From NCBI RefSeq assembly GCF_003368325.1, contig NZ_CP031466.1, forward strand, positions 1,798,001-1,862,000: a stretch of 64,000 bases of DNA, given 5' to 3'. Made by a program: the position numbers and the translations under genes. The notes beneath the pieces were generated by a model that worked only from the letters and a program-made list of their open reading frames with translations, did no database searches and had not been told where the DNA came from. This document shows positions 34,308 to 43,819 of this stretch, piece by piece (position 1 is the first letter of the stretch; each line of letters opens with the position of its first letter). The stretch is from Paraburkholderia caffeinilytica. GTDB lineage: Bacteria > Pseudomonadota > Gammaproteobacteria > Burkholderiales > Burkholderiaceae.

Positions 34308-35732
34308 CGATACGGCCGACGCGTCCATCGCCCGTTGCAGCGCCTCGTGCACCTTCGGCCGGTTGCATTGCGACACGTTAAAGCGCAGGAAACCGGCCGC
34401 CGATTGCGAAGCGCTGAACACGTTGCCTGGCGCGAACACCACACTCTCTGCCAGCGCGTGACGCGCGATATCGGCGGCGTCGAGCGCATCCGGCAAACGC
34501 GCCCACACGAATAGGCCGGCGCGCGGCCGGGTCCATACTTCAAGGCCTGCATAGCCCAGCCGTCTGATCGTCTCGCCCATCGCGTCGGCGAGCTTCGCGC
34601 GCATCGATTCCAGATGCCGGCGGTAAGTGCCGTCCACCAGCAAACGATGCACGACGCTCGCCGCGAGCTGGCCGTTGCCGAACGAGGTGGCCAGCTTCAG
34701 ATCGACCAGCGGCTCGATCCATTCGCTGCGCGCCGCGATGTAGCCGCAGCGCACGGCCGCGGACAAGGTCTTCGAAAAGCTGCCGATCGAGACCACCCGC
34801 GCGAGACCGTCGAACGCCGCAAGCCGCGGCGCGGGTTCGTCTTCGAAGTCGGCGAAGATGTCGTCCTCTATGATCAGCAGATTGTGTTCACCCGCCAGTT
34901 TCAGCAGCCGATGCGCGACGGGCGGCGCAAGCGTGGCGCCGGTCGGATTGTGGATCGCGGAATTGGTCACGTAGAGCCGCGGGCGATGCTCGATCAGCGC
35001 CCGCTCGAAGGCCGCCAGATCCGGACCGGACGGCGTATAAGGCACACCGACAATGCGAACGCGGTGCGCGCGCAGCAGCGCCTGGAAGTTGAAGTAGCAC
35101 GGATCGTCGATCAGAACCGTGTCGCCGGGCTCGAGCAGAAAGCGGCAGACGAGATCGAGCGCGTGCGTGCCGCCGTCGGTCAGCACGATCTGCTCGGGTG
35201 GCGCTTCCACGCCGTGCTGCGCGAGCCGCCACGCGAGTTGCTGACGCAGCGCGGGCAGACCGAGCGGGTTCGCATAGTCGGCGAGCGGCGCATGCGGGTC
35301 GCGCGCCACGGCACGCAGCGCGCGGCGCACGCCGTCTTCCGGCAGCCATGAAGACGGCATCCAGCCGCAGCCCGGCTTGAGCACTTTTGCACCGGCCTCC
35401 AGCGACTGCCGCGTGAGCCACAGCGGATCGACCTCGCGATCCAGCCGCGGCCCGAGATCGGCGAGCGCGAGCGGCGGCGCGTGGCCGGACACGAAAAAAC
35501 CGGAGCCGCGCCGCGCCACGATCACTCCTTCCGCGACCAGCCGGTCGTACGCTTCCACCACGGTCGACTTCGACACACCGAGCGTCTCGGTCATCGCTCG
35601 GATCGACGGCACGCGCGCGCCCGGCACTAGCGAACGGCTGGCGATGCGCTCGCGCAAGCTGTCCATGACTGCGCCGACCCGCGTGCCGGCTGCCAGGCTC
35701 GAGGCCGCCCGATTGCCATCGCTTTCCGCCAT
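34293..35732 (-). CDS. MocR-type GntR regulator with aminotransferase domain
   Basis: The 479-residue protein has a GntR winged helix at residues 15-80 (SLRERIASRSLVPGARVPSI, then MTETLGVSKSTVVEAYDRLV) joined to a type I aminotransferase fold that binds PLP: LTDGGTHALDLVCRFLL near residue 184, the NPTG motif (HNPTGATLAP) near 258, and the Schiff-base lysine in IGSFSKTLSAAVRCGY near 315. Such regulators respond to PLP and amino compounds. It is divergent from an EamA exporter and probably controls it. Confidence 0.92.
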   Translation of the reverse strand: MAESDGNRAASSLAAGTRVGAVMDSLRERIASRSLVPGARVPSIRAMTETLGVSKSTVVEAYDRLVAEGVIVARRGSGFFVSGHAPPLALADLGPRLDREVDPLWLTRQSLEAGAKVLKPGCGWMPSSWLPEDGVRRALRAVARDPHAPLADYANPLGLPALRQQLAWRLAQHGVEAPPEQIVLTDGGTHALDLVCRFLLEPGDTVLIDDPCYFNFQALLRAHRVRIVGVPYTPSGPDLAAFERALIEHRPRLYVTNSAIHNPTGATLAPPVAHRLLKLAGEHNLLIIEDDIFADFEDEPAPRLAAFDGLARVVSIGSFSKTLSAAVRCGYIAARSEWIEPLVDLKLATSFGNGQLAASVVHRLLVDGTYRRHLESMRAKLADAMGETIRRLGYAGLEVWTRPRAGLFVWARLPDALDAADIARHALAESVVFAPGNVFSASQSAAGFLRFNVSQCNRPKVHEALQRAMDASAVSKERA

Positions 35733-35734
35733 CT

Positions 35735-35773
35735 GTACTGCTCCTTGTTCGGTACAGTTTGTACGAATTGTAC
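35735..35773. promoter_or_regulatory. Four GTAC repeats between mocR and the EamA gene
   Basis: GTAC occurs at 35735-35738, 35752-35755, 35761-35764 and 35770-35773 in the 116-bp divergent spacer. MocR regulators typically bind short repeats of this sort in such spacers. A TACAAT -10-like box on the minus strand (35767-35772) lies inside the array, which would suit autorepression. Confidence 0.6.
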
Positions 35774-35848
35774 TGATCCATAGCTTACTCTTTGCCGCCC
35801 GAAAGCGGATGCTATGCGTACCATTTTCCATGTGCATGGACTCTTTCG

Positions 35849-36736
35849 ATGGACAAGACAACGAACGGCTGGGTGAGCGGCATGGTGGGCGTGTTGATTT
35901 TCAGCGGCTCGCTGCCCGCCACCCGCATCGCCGTGCAAGGCCTCGATCCGGTGTTTCTGACGGTCGCCCGCGCGACCATCGCGGGCACGCTGGGCCTGTT
36001 GCTGCTGCTGGTGTTTCGCGAGGCTCGGCCCGCCAGACGCGACCTCGTCCCGCTGGTGGTGGTCGCACTCGGCGTGGTGGTCGGCTTCCCGCTTCTGACC
36101 GCCCTCGCGCTGCGCCACGTGAGCTCCGCGCACGCCGTGGTGTTCGTCGGGCTCCTCCCGCTTTCCACTGCGGTCTTCGGCGTGCTGCGCGGCGGCGAGC
36201 GGCCGCAGCCGGCGTTCTGGCTGTTCTCGGCGCTCGGCAGCGGCGCGGTGGTCGCGTTCGCCTTGCGCCACGGCCTCGACGCGTCGCCGCTCGGCGATGC
36301 GCTGATGCTGGCGGCGATCGTCGTCTGCGGTCTGGGTTATGCCGAAGGTGCAAGGCTGTCGCGCCATCTCGGCGGCTGGCAGGTGATTTCGTGGGCGCTG
36401 GTGCTGTCGCTGCCGGTGATGCTGCCGCTCGCCTGGTGGGCCCGGCCGGCCTCGTTTGATGGCGTGAGCCACGCGGCGCTGTGGGGACTCGCGTACGTGT
36501 CGCTCTTCAGCATGCTGATCGGCTTCGTGTTCTGGTATCGCGGACTGGCGCTCGGCGGCATCGCCGGGGTCGGGCAACTGCAGTTGCTGCAGCCGTTCTT
36601 CGGTCTGCTGCTCGCCGGGTTGTTGCTGCATGAACAGGTGCCGCCCGCGATGATCCTGGTGACCGTCGTGGTGGTGGCGTGTGTGGCGGGCGCGCGGCGC
36701 TTCTCGCGAAGCGCGCCGGTGCGGCCGGCAGTCTGA
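35849..36736 (+). CDS. EamA/DMT-family membrane transporter
   Basis: The 295-residue protein has ten hydrophobic segments in two EamA halves. The first half starts near GWVSGMVGVLIFSGSLPATR and includes HVSSAHAVVFVGLLPLSTAV near residue 90. The second includes WGLAYVSLFSMLIGFVFWYR near 212 and LQPFFGLLLAGLLLHEQ near 248. The family exports amino acids and other metabolites across the inner membrane. The partner MocR gene suggests an amino compound. The start at 35849 is chosen as the first ATG close to the first helix. Confidence 0.9.
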   Translation: MDKTTNGWVSGMVGVLIFSGSLPATRIAVQGLDPVFLTVARATIAGTLGLLLLLVFREARPARRDLVPLVVVALGVVVGFPLLTALALRHVSSAHAVVFVGLLPLSTAVFGVLRGGERPQPAFWLFSALGSGAVVAFALRHGLDASPLGDALMLAAIVVCGLGYAEGARLSRHLGGWQVISWALVLSLPVMLPLAWWARPASFDGVSHAALWGLAYVSLFSMLIGFVFWYRGLALGGIAGVGQLQLLQPFFGLLLAGLLLHEQVPPAMILVTVVVVACVAGARRFSRSAPVRPAV

Positions 36737-36860
36737 GCGGCATCTCGCCGGTGCGGGCAATCCCTGATTTTCAGGATCGCGCGGGATCGGTTGTCGGATG
36801 AATGCGGGTTGAATATGTCATCATCTCGATAATCGATCCACCACTCGCGCCGCGACTACG

Positions 36861-37766
36861 ATGCCGACCGCTTTTGCACAAACCGTCGAAGCCCGCTTTG
36901 CCGAACTCACCCCCACTTCCAAGCGAGTCGCCAGCTACATGCTGGCGAATCTCGACCGGCTCGGCCTCGAAAACGCCGACCAGATCGCCCAGCAAGCCGG
37001 CACCAGCGGCATCTCGGTGGGCCGGTTCTTGCGCAGCATCGGCTACCAGAACCTCGACGACCTGAAGCGCGAACTGCGCGGCGCGCAGGAGCGCCCATGG
37101 CTGATCACCGACCGGCTCGACGCATTTCGCCGCGCCTCCGGCCAGCACGACGAAGCCACACCGGCCGCAAGCGGGCCTGATGCTGCTACCCCTGCTCCCA
37201 ACCCGGCCCTCGCCCATTCGCTCGAACTTGAAACCGGCGCGATCCAGCATGTCTACCAGCTTGCGCAATCGCCGGTGTTTGCGCGCGTGGCCGAGCGCAT
37301 TTCAACCGCCGACGCCGTGTATATCCTCGGCATTCAGTCCACGCGCGGCATCAGCAACGCGTTCTACAGTTACCTCGAATACATCCGCCCGCGCGTGTTC
37401 TATTCCGACGGCATGTCGGGCTCCTATGTCGATTCGCTGAACTCCGGGTTCGCGTCGCCGTATCTGATCGTCACCGATACGCGGGCCTATTCGATGATCG
37501 CGCGCCGCTATTGCGAGGCGGCCACCCGCCGGGGGCTGCGTTTCGCGCTCGTCACGGATATTTACTGTCCGTGGGCGCGCGACTTCGACGGCGATCTTCT
37601 GCAGGTGAAGACCGACGTCGGTCAATTCTGGGACTCGCTGGCGCCGCTCACGTGCCTGTTCAATCTGCTGATTTCGGCGATTGTCGAACGGCTCGGGCCG
37701 AACATCGACGAACGCGTTGCACGAAACCGCGAACTGCAAAGCGAATTCGACCAGTTCGACCTTTAA
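36861..37766 (+). CDS. RpiR-family regulator with SIS domain
   Basis: The 301-residue protein has an N-terminal RpiR helix-turn-helix (NADQIAQQAGTSGISVGRFL near residue 38, RSIGYQNLDDLKRELRG after it), a 40-residue Ala/Pro linker, and a sugar-isomerase (SIS) domain from about 120 (AVYILGIQSTRGISNAFYSY, SPYLIVTDTRAYSMIARRY). These regulators sense phosphosugars or related ligands. It converges on the livF end with 30 bp between them, so it may or may not control that operon. Confidence 0.9.
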   Translation: MPTAFAQTVEARFAELTPTSKRVASYMLANLDRLGLENADQIAQQAGTSGISVGRFLRSIGYQNLDDLKRELRGAQERPWLITDRLDAFRRASGQHDEATPAASGPDAATPAPNPALAHSLELETGAIQHVYQLAQSPVFARVAERISTADAVYILGIQSTRGISNAFYSYLEYIRPRVFYSDGMSGSYVDSLNSGFASPYLIVTDTRAYSMIARRYCEAATRRGLRFALVTDIYCPWARDFDGDLLQVKTDVGQFWDSLAPLTCLFNLLISAIVERLGPNIDERVARNRELQSEFDQFDL

Positions 37767-37796
37767 GACCGCATTCGATGTCGTGCGTCGAGCGGG

Positions 37797-38537
37797 TCAG
37801 GACGCCGTCGTCGCCGCTGCTTCGCCACCGAGATACGCGTCACGTATGCGCTCATCGCCGAGCAGCGACTCCGCCGTGCCTTCGAGCACGACGCGGCCGG
37901 TCTGCAACACATAGCCGTAATGCGCGATCTCCAGCGCGAGGCTGGCGTTCTGCTCGACCATGAAGAACGTCACGCCTTGCCGGTTGATCGTGTCGATCAG
38001 TTCCAGCACTTTATCGACGTAGAGCGGCGACAAACCCATGGTGGGTTCGTCCATGCAGATCAGTTTCGGGCGGCTCATCAGCGCGCGCGCCATGGCCAGC
38101 ATCTGCTGCTCGCCGCCGGAGAGCGTGCCGGCCTTTTGCGCCAGGCGCTCTTTCACGCGCGGGAAAAGGCCCAGCACGCGCTCGTAGTCTTCCTCGATGG
38201 CGGCGCGGTCGCGCCGCGTATAGGCGCCCATGAGCAGATTCTCACGCACCGTCATGTCGCCGAACAGCCGCCGCGCCTCGGGCACCGAGCCGACACCGCG
38301 CCGCACGATCTGCGGCGTGCTGAGTCCCGTGATCGCCTCGCCTTCGAACGTTATGCTGCCGGAGCGCGGCTTGTGCAGACCGAGGATCAGCTTCGTGGTG
38401 GTCGATTTGCCGCTCGCGTTGCCGCCGAGCAGACTCACGATCTGGCCGCGCCGAACTTGAAAATTGACGTCGAAATGCACCTGCACGGGGCCATAAAACG
38501 TCTCGATGCGTTCGAGTTTCAGTAGAGCGTCGCTCAT
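37797..38537 (-). CDS. livF: Branched-chain-type ABC transporter ATPase LivF
   Basis: The 246-residue ATPase has Walker A GGNASGKSTTTK near residue 38, the ABC signature LSGGEQQMLAMARAL near 139 and Walker B PKLICMDEPTMGLSP near 156. The GNA at the start of Walker A, with Ser in place of the usual Gly, is a small variation. It is the last gene of a four-gene operon livK-livHM-livG-livF. The substrate need not be a branched-chain amino acid. Confidence 0.92.
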   Translation of the reverse strand: MSDALLKLERIETFYGPVQVHFDVNFQVRRGQIVSLLGGNASGKSTTTKLILGLHKPRSGSITFEGEAITGLSTPQIVRRGVGSVPEARRLFGDMTVRENLLMGAYTRRDRAAIEEDYERVLGLFPRVKERLAQKAGTLSGGEQQMLAMARALMSRPKLICMDEPTMGLSPLYVDKVLELIDTINRQGVTFFMVEQNASLALEIAHYGYVLQTGRVVLEGTAESLLGDERIRDAYLGGEAAATTAS

Positions 38538-38555
38538 CGTCGATGTTCCAGAAGT

Positions 38556-39398
38556 TCAGGCCGCGACGCGCACGGCCGCCGCGCCGCCGACATTGCGATG
38601 GCCCAGATACGCTTCGATCACGCGCGGATCGTTGCGCACGTCGCGCGGCAACCCTTCGGCGATTTTCCCGCCGTTGTCGAGCACGATCACGCGATCCGAC
38701 AAGCGCATCACCATGTCGAGCTTGTGCTCGATCAGCAGGATGGTCAGCCCGCGCGTTTTCAGTTGCTGAATCAGCACCAGCATTTCGGCGGTTTCGGACT
38801 CGTTCATGCCCGCGGTCGGCTCGTCGAGCAGCAGGATGCGAGGGTGCAAGGCGAGTGCGCGGGCAATCTCGACGCGCCGCCGGTTCGCATACGACAGGCT
38901 ATGCGCCGGATGATCGATGCGTGGCGTCAGACGCTCGCCAAACCCGGCGACGATCTCGCGCACTTCGTCGCGCAACGCCGCGTCTTCACGTCGGATCGAA
39001 GCGGGTCCGACCAGTGCGCGCGCGACTTCGGCGATGGCGCCGACAATCGGCCAGCCCGTGCGGGTAGCGCGCAAACGCACATGCGCGCCGATCAGCACGT
39101 TGTCGAACACGCTCAGATTGCCGAACACGCGGCCATGCTGGAACGTCCGCGCAAGTCCGAGCGCAGCCAGCTTTTCCGGCCGCACGCCGGTGATGTCGCG
39201 GCCGTCGAATTGCACACTGCCGGCGTCCGGCGTATCGAGCCCGGTGATCAGATTGAACAGCGTCGACTTGCCCGCACCGTTCGGCCCGATCACGCTGACG
39301 AGTTCGCCCTCCGAAATCGAAAGATCGACGCCGTTCACCGCGGTCAGTCCGCCGAAGCGCCGCGTCATGCCGCGCACGTCGAGAAGAGTCTGTGTCAT
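38556..39398 (-). CDS. livG: Branched-chain-type ABC transporter ATPase LivG
   Basis: The 280-residue ATPase has Walker A GPNGAGKSTLFNLITG near residue 37, the altered signature LSYANRRRVEIARAL near 168 (typical of LivG-like proteins), and Walker B PRILLLDEPTAGMNESE near 187. The C-terminal region VDRVIVLDNGGKIAEG-type text fits LivG. It is 18 nt upstream of livF. Confidence 0.93.
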   Translation of the reverse strand: MTQTLLDVRGMTRRFGGLTAVNGVDLSISEGELVSVIGPNGAGKSTLFNLITGLDTPDAGSVQFDGRDITGVRPEKLAALGLARTFQHGRVFGNLSVFDNVLIGAHVRLRATRTGWPIVGAIAEVARALVGPASIRREDAALRDEVREIVAGFGERLTPRIDHPAHSLSYANRRRVEIARALALHPRILLLDEPTAGMNESETAEMLVLIQQLKTRGLTILLIEHKLDMVMRLSDRVIVLDNGGKIAEGLPRDVRNDPRVIEAYLGHRNVGGAAAVRVAA

Positions 39399-39414
39399 GT
39401 GCGCTCCCGCTCCG

Positions 39415-41238
39415 TCATACCGTTCCCAGCAAACCCTGCGGCCTGAACCGCACCAGCAGCAGCAATACCAGCCCGTAGATCAGCATCCGATAGTCGGCGG
39501 CCCAGCGGAAAATCTCCGGCAAGCCGATCAGCGCAACCGCGCCGACGATGCCGCCCAGCACGTTGCCGAGGCCGCCGAGAATCACCATCGTCAAGGCGAG
39601 GATGGACACTTGCGAGTCGAAGGTCTGATTGTTGATGTAGCTATACAGATGCGCCGCGATCCCGCCGCTGATGCCGGCGGCCAGCCCGCCGAACGCAAAT
39701 GCGATCGCCTTGTACCGATTCGGACGGATGCCGTGCGAGCGCGCGGCAACCTCGTCTTCGCGAATCGCACGCAGCGTGCGGCCCAGATGCGAACTCAACA
39801 GCCGCGTTTGCAAGAGCGCCAGCACGATCAGCACGCCTAGCGCGAACCAGTAGATCGCACGCGCGCTGCCCGGCGTCCAGCCGAACACCGACAGCGGCGC
39901 AATGCCCGCGATACCGAGCGGGCCGCGCGTCAGACTGTCCCAGTTGAGGATCACGAGGCTCACCACTTCGCCGATGCCAAGCGTCGCAATCGACACATAG
40001 TGGCCGCGCAAACGGAACGCCGGATAGACCAGCAGCGTGCCGAGCGCGGCGGTGATCAGACCGGCGCACAGGATCGTCACGGCGGGCGACCAGCCGAGGT
40101 TCATCGACAGCAATGCGGACGCGTACGCCCCGATCACCAGCAACGCGGCATGGCCGAGCGAAATCTGTCCGACCGTGCCCGCCACCAGCGTCAGGCTCAA
40201 CGCCAACATTCCGTACAGCCAGGCATTGGTGAGCGTTTGCAGGAGATAGGACGAACTGGCGACGAACGGCAGCGCGAGCGCAGCCAGCGTCAGCGCGATC
40301 ACCACTGCGCGCGGCACTTTCACCGCCTGGCCGGCGGACAGGAACGTGCCGGTCATCGGCTCGGACGGCAAACGACGGCTGCCGCTGAAAAGTCCATTGG
40401 GGCGCCACACCAGAAACAGCAGCAGCAACACGAAGGCGAACAGATCGCGATAACTGGTGCCGAAGATCGCCACACCGTAACTCTCCACGAGTCCCAGCAG
40501 CAGGCTGCCGACAATCGCACCCGGCACGTTGCCGAGGCCACCGATCAGCAACGCCACCACGCCCTTCAGCGTCGCCTGGAAGCCCATCGCCGGATCGATG
40601 CTGTTGTAGTACATGCCGACCAGCAGGCCACTCACGCCGCCGAGCGCGCACGCGATCGCAAACACCGCCTGATTGACGCCGTTGACGTTGACGCCCATCT
40701 GCTGCGCCGCCTCCCGGTCCTGCGCGGTAGCGCGCACGGCCCAGCCCAGGCGCGTGAAACGCAGGAACACATAGAGCACGGCCGCCGCCGTCACGCCGAT
40801 GCCGGCGATCAGCAGATCCAGCGAACCGATCGTCGCGCCGCCGAGTCGAAAGTGCCACTCGGGCAGCGTGCTCGGCACGGGCCGCGGATCGGCGCCGAAC
40901 AGCAACTGCGCGCACTGATCGAGCACGAAGCTGATACCGATCGTCGCGAGCAACGGAGCGATGCGCGCCGCGCCCTGCAGCGGCCGCAAACCGATGCGCT
41001 CGATCGCGATACCCAGCAGCCCGCAGCCGGCCACCACCGCCAGCAAGGCCAGCGGCAATGGCAAACCGAGCCGCGTCAGACACAGCCAGCCGATGAAGCT
41101 GCCGATCATGTACACCGAGCCGTGCGCAAAGTTGATCAGGTGCGACACGCCGAAAATCAGCGCGAGGCCGACCGCCAGCAAGGCATAGATGTTGCCGACG
41201 ATCAGTCCGTTGATCGTGTAGTCGAGCCATGAAGCCAT
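39415..41238 (-). CDS. Fused LivH-LivM ABC permease
   Basis: The 607-residue protein joins the two permeases that are normally separate. Residues 1-290 match LivH ([40 protein letters not shown] near 219). Residues 310-607 match LivM ([20 protein letters not shown] near 367; [24 protein letters not shown] text near 485; [20 protein letters not shown] near 555). A short hydrophilic linker ([11 protein letters not shown]) connects them. The start at 41238 places the Met just before the first helix. It encodes the complete membrane path. Confidence 0.93.
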   Translation of the reverse strand: MASWLDYTINGLIVGNIYALLAVGLALIFGVSHLINFAHGSVYMIGSFIGWLCLTRLGLPLPLALLAVVAGCGLLGIAIERIGLRPLQGAARIAPLLATIGISFVLDQCAQLLFGADPRPVPSTLPEWHFRLGGATIGSLDLLIAGIGVTAAAVLYVFLRFTRLGWAVRATAQDREAAQQMGVNVNGVNQAVFAIACALGGVSGLLVGMYYNSIDPAMGFQATLKGVVALLIGGLGNVPGAIVGSLLLGLVESYGVAIFGTSYRDLFAFVLLLLFLVWRPNGLFSGSRRLPSEPMTGTFLSAGQAVKVPRAVVIALTLAALALPFVASSSYLLQTLTNAWLYGMLALSLTLVAGTVGQISLGHAALLVIGAYASALLSMNLGWSPAVTILCAGLITAALGTLLVYPAFRLRGHYVSIATLGIGEVVSLVILNWDSLTRGPLGIAGIAPLSVFGWTPGSARAIYWFALGVLIVLALLQTRLLSSHLGRTLRAIREDEVAARSHGIRPNRYKAIAFAFGGLAAGISGGIAAHLYSYINNQTFDSQVSILALTMVILGGLGNVLGGIVGAVALIGLPEIFRWAADYRMLIYGLVLLLLVRFRPQGLLGTV

Positions 41239-41285
41239 AGCATTCAGATCCGGTGAAGAGCAGGCACGTGAGCGTTGCTGTGGCG

Positions 41286-42482
41286 TTATCTGGAAGCGAC
41301 CAGCGGCTTCGCACCGTCCCATTGCGTGAACTGATTGTCCTTGACGACCAGGTACACACTGCGTGCACCGGCCACGCGGCGCGTCGCCTGATCGAACTGC
41401 ACCTTGCCGAAGATCAGGCTCGGCACGTCCTTGATCTGCTTCAGACCGTCATGCACCGCCTGACGCGTCACGCCGTAGCGGCGAATGACTTCCGCCGAAA
41501 CGATCATCGCGTCGTAGGCACGCGCGGCGAAGGTATCGGGCTCGCCGTTGTATTTCGCGCGATAGCGCTGCACGAAGTCCTGCACTTCAGGCCGCTTGTC
41601 GCCGGGGAAGAAATTCGATTCGGTGAACACGCCGTTCGCCGCCTCGCCGGCCAGTTCGAGAAACTTCGGCGAATAGACCGAGCCCACCGCCGCGATCGGT
41701 TGCGTCAACCCTGACGAACGCGCCTGGCGCACGATCTGCGCACCGTCCGCGTAGTACGAGATCAGCACGAGCGAGTCGGGCTTCGCTTCGTTCACGCGCA
41801 CTAGCGTCGCGCGGAAATCTTTTTCAGTCGGCTGATAGCCTTCCGCCGCGACGACCTGTGCGCCATCCTGCGCGGCGGCCTTCGAGAAAATGTCCTTGCT
41901 GGTGCGGCCCCAGTCGGTATTCAGATAGAGCACGGCAATGCGCTTGAAGCCGAGTTCTTTCGTCGCGTAATGCGCGAGCAACGGCTGCTCTTCGGCTTGA
42001 CTCAGCGCCGTGCTCCACATGTAGTCGCCCCCCTTCGTGAAGTCAGGGTGCGAATTGGTGAAGCCGAATTGCACGAGTTGTCCACGCTGATAAATCGGCG
42101 ACGCGGCCATCGAGGTCGTGCTCGACAGATCGCCCAGCTCCAGCAGAATGTGCGGATCGCCGACGAACTTCTGCGCGATCGACACTGCCTGACGCGGGTC
42201 GCCGCGGCTATCCTCGAAGTCGTAGGCAAGCGGGCGGCCCTTGATGCCGCCCTGGCTGTTGATCTGCTCCAGCGCGAGATCGAAGCCGCGCTTCCACTGC
42301 GTGCCGTATTGCGCGTCCTGTCCGGTCAGCGGCCCACTCACGCCGACCAGATACGGCTCGCCCGCGGCTGCGCCGGCATGGGCCGGCGAGGTTGCGGTGA
42401 TGCCCACCACGGCGGCGAGCACCGGCAGCGTTTTCAGCCAGCGTGACCAGTTGTTCCGCGATGATTTGGATACGTGCTTCAT
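41286..42482 (-). CDS. Branched-chain-type ABC transporter substrate-binding protein (LivK-like)
   Basis: The 398-residue protein has a signal peptide ([20 protein letters not shown], cleavage after SPAHA) and a Peripla_BP_6 domain: [20 protein letters not shown] near residue 50, [20 protein letters not shown] near 74, and [20 protein letters not shown] near 325. The start at 42482 gives the secretion signal. Together with livHM, livG and livF it forms an importer. The ligand cannot be read from sequence; the divergent flavoprotein operon suggests an unusual small organic substrate. Confidence 0.92.
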   Translation of the reverse strand: MKHVSKSSRNNWSRWLKTLPVLAAVVGITATSPAHAGAAAGEPYLVGVSGPLTGQDAQYGTQWKRGFDLALEQINSQGGIKGRPLAYDFEDSRGDPRQAVSIAQKFVGDPHILLELGDLSSTTSMAASPIYQRGQLVQFGFTNSHPDFTKGGDYMWSTALSQAEEQPLLAHYATKELGFKRIAVLYLNTDWGRTSKDIFSKAAAQDGAQVVAAEGYQPTEKDFRATLVRVNEAKPDSLVLISYYADGAQIVRQARSSGLTQPIAAVGSVYSPKFLELAGEAANGVFTESNFFPGDKRPEVQDFVQRYRAKYNGEPDTFAARAYDAMIVSAEVIRRYGVTRQAVHDGLKQIKDVPSLIFGKVQFDQATRRVAGARSVYLVVKDNQFTQWDGAKPLVASR

Positions 42483-42832
42483 GTGTGCCCCGACTGTGAT
42501 CTTCAAAGTGGGGCCATGTAACCACGGTGAATTCGGGCGAACCAACGAAGTTTTGGGAATATGGTTATCGCGTTGGCGAGGATGCCTCCACTCGCTCACA
42601 GCAACGCAGCGAGCCCGTGTTCGCGCTCATGCCCGGATACGCCAAGGCATCTCGTTGACGCAATTGATTTTTCTCGCTTGCGACGCGCGCCGCGCAGAAC
42701 CGGAACCAGAACGCCACGCGCTCGTCCGTCAAGCCGCTTCGCATTTTTTCGGCTGTCGATATCCGAATTGATTATATAAATCCCGCATTCAGAGGCCCCT
42801 ACAATGCGCAGACCGAATTGCCTGGGCGAGTC
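42483..42832. other. 350-bp divergent spacer between livK and lysR, no gene seen
   Basis: The spacer must hold promoters for both the ABC operon and the LysR operon. An AT-rich stretch (TTGATTATATAAATC, 42768-42782) is the best candidate for the rightward promoter. ATATGGTTAT near 42560 resembles a T-N11-A LysR site but is weak. I see no coding signal. Confidence 0.55.
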
Positions 42833-43819
42833 ATGGAGCTGCATCAACTCGAAGCGTTTTCGGCGGTCATGTCCGCCGGCAGCATCACCGGTGCGGGACG
42901 TTTGCTCGAACGCTCGCAGCCGGCCGTCACGCGTCAGATTCAGGAACTCGAGGCGGACCTGGGCTATGCGCTGTTCAATCGCCATGGCCCGCGTGTCACG
43001 CCGACGCATCGCGCGTTTCTGCTTTACGAAGAAGTCGAGCGTTCGCTGATCGGGCTGAAAACCATCGAGCAACGGGCGCGCGCCATCGGTCTCGGCGAAG
43101 CGGAACCGCTGCGCGTGGCAGCCACGCCCGCGCTGGCGGCGTCGATCGTGCCACCTGCCATCGCCTCGCTGCCGCCGCTCGGCCACGCGCCGCAATTCCA
43201 GTTGCGCAGTTTGTCGGCGGAACACGTCGTGCATGAGGTATTGACCCGTACCGCGGATATCGGGCTGGTCACGCTGCCGATCGGGCATGCGGGGCTCGAC
43301 ATCCACTGGATCGCCGAAGCGCCCTGCGTGGCGCTTGTGCAAAGCGGCGACCCGCTTGCCACGCAGCCGCACATCGGGCTGCGCGATCTGGCGGACCGGC
43401 GCATCGTCACCGTGGCGAACCGGTTTCGGCTGCGGCATCGGATCGACGCGGCGTTCGCGGCCGAGCGCCTGTCCGCCGACGTGTTTCTCGAAACCAATGC
43501 CTCTTTGAACGCGGTGATGGCCGCACGCGCGGGCGCCGGTGTCGCGATCGTGGATCCCGCCACCGGACTCGGCCTGTCGATCGAAGGCGTGACGGCGCGA
43601 CCGCTCGATTGCGCGATTCCGTTCTTCTTCGGCCTCGTGACGCCGGCGGGCAAACCGCGCCGCCCTGCCGTCGACGCGTTGCTGCAAGCCATCGAACACG
43701 CGACCCGTGAACTGCTGGAAGGCGTGGTGCTGCATCCCGCCCAGCAACACGATGCGCTGCTACAGCGCGAAACGCGCGTCTCCCGTGCGCGCAACAAACA
43801 CCCGGAATACACAGCATGA
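42833..43819 (+). CDS. LysR-family transcriptional regulator
   Basis: The 328-residue protein has the LysR helix-turn-helix at residues 1-60 (MELHQLEAFSAVMSAGSITG, GRLLERSQPAVTRQIQELEA) and the periplasmic-binding-like effector domain after residue 90 (PLRVAATPALAASIVPPAIA; NASLNAVMAARAGAGVAIVD). The ATG at 42833 opens the family N-terminus. Its stop overlaps the flavoprotein start by 4 nt (ATGA), which is unusual, since LysR genes mostly stand apart from their targets. It may also control the divergent ABC operon. Confidence 0.92.
   Translation: MELHQLEAFSAVMSAGSITGAGRLLERSQPAVTRQIQELEADLGYALFNRHGPRVTPTHRAFLLYEEVERSLIGLKTIEQRARAIGLGEAEPLRVAATPALAASIVPPAIASLPPLGHAPQFQLRSLSAEHVVHEVLTRTADIGLVTLPIGHAGLDIHWIAEAPCVALVQSGDPLATQPHIGLRDLADRRIVTVANRFRLRHRIDAAFAAERLSADVFLETNASLNAVMAARAGAGVAIVDPATGLGLSIEGVTARPLDCAIPFFFGLVTPAGKPRRPAVDALLQAIEHATRELLEGVVLHPAQQHDALLQRETRVSRARNKHPEYTA

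Noticed and set aside
40000..41232. Plus-strand frame opposite the permease
   Set aside because: It is rich in Gln, Arg and His with no domain; it is the antisense shadow of a membrane protein.
39641..41368. Second long minus-strand frame inside the permease gene
   Set aside because: It is a frame-shifted shadow with Arg/Ala-rich text and no hydrophobic segments; the in-phase frame is the LivHM permease.
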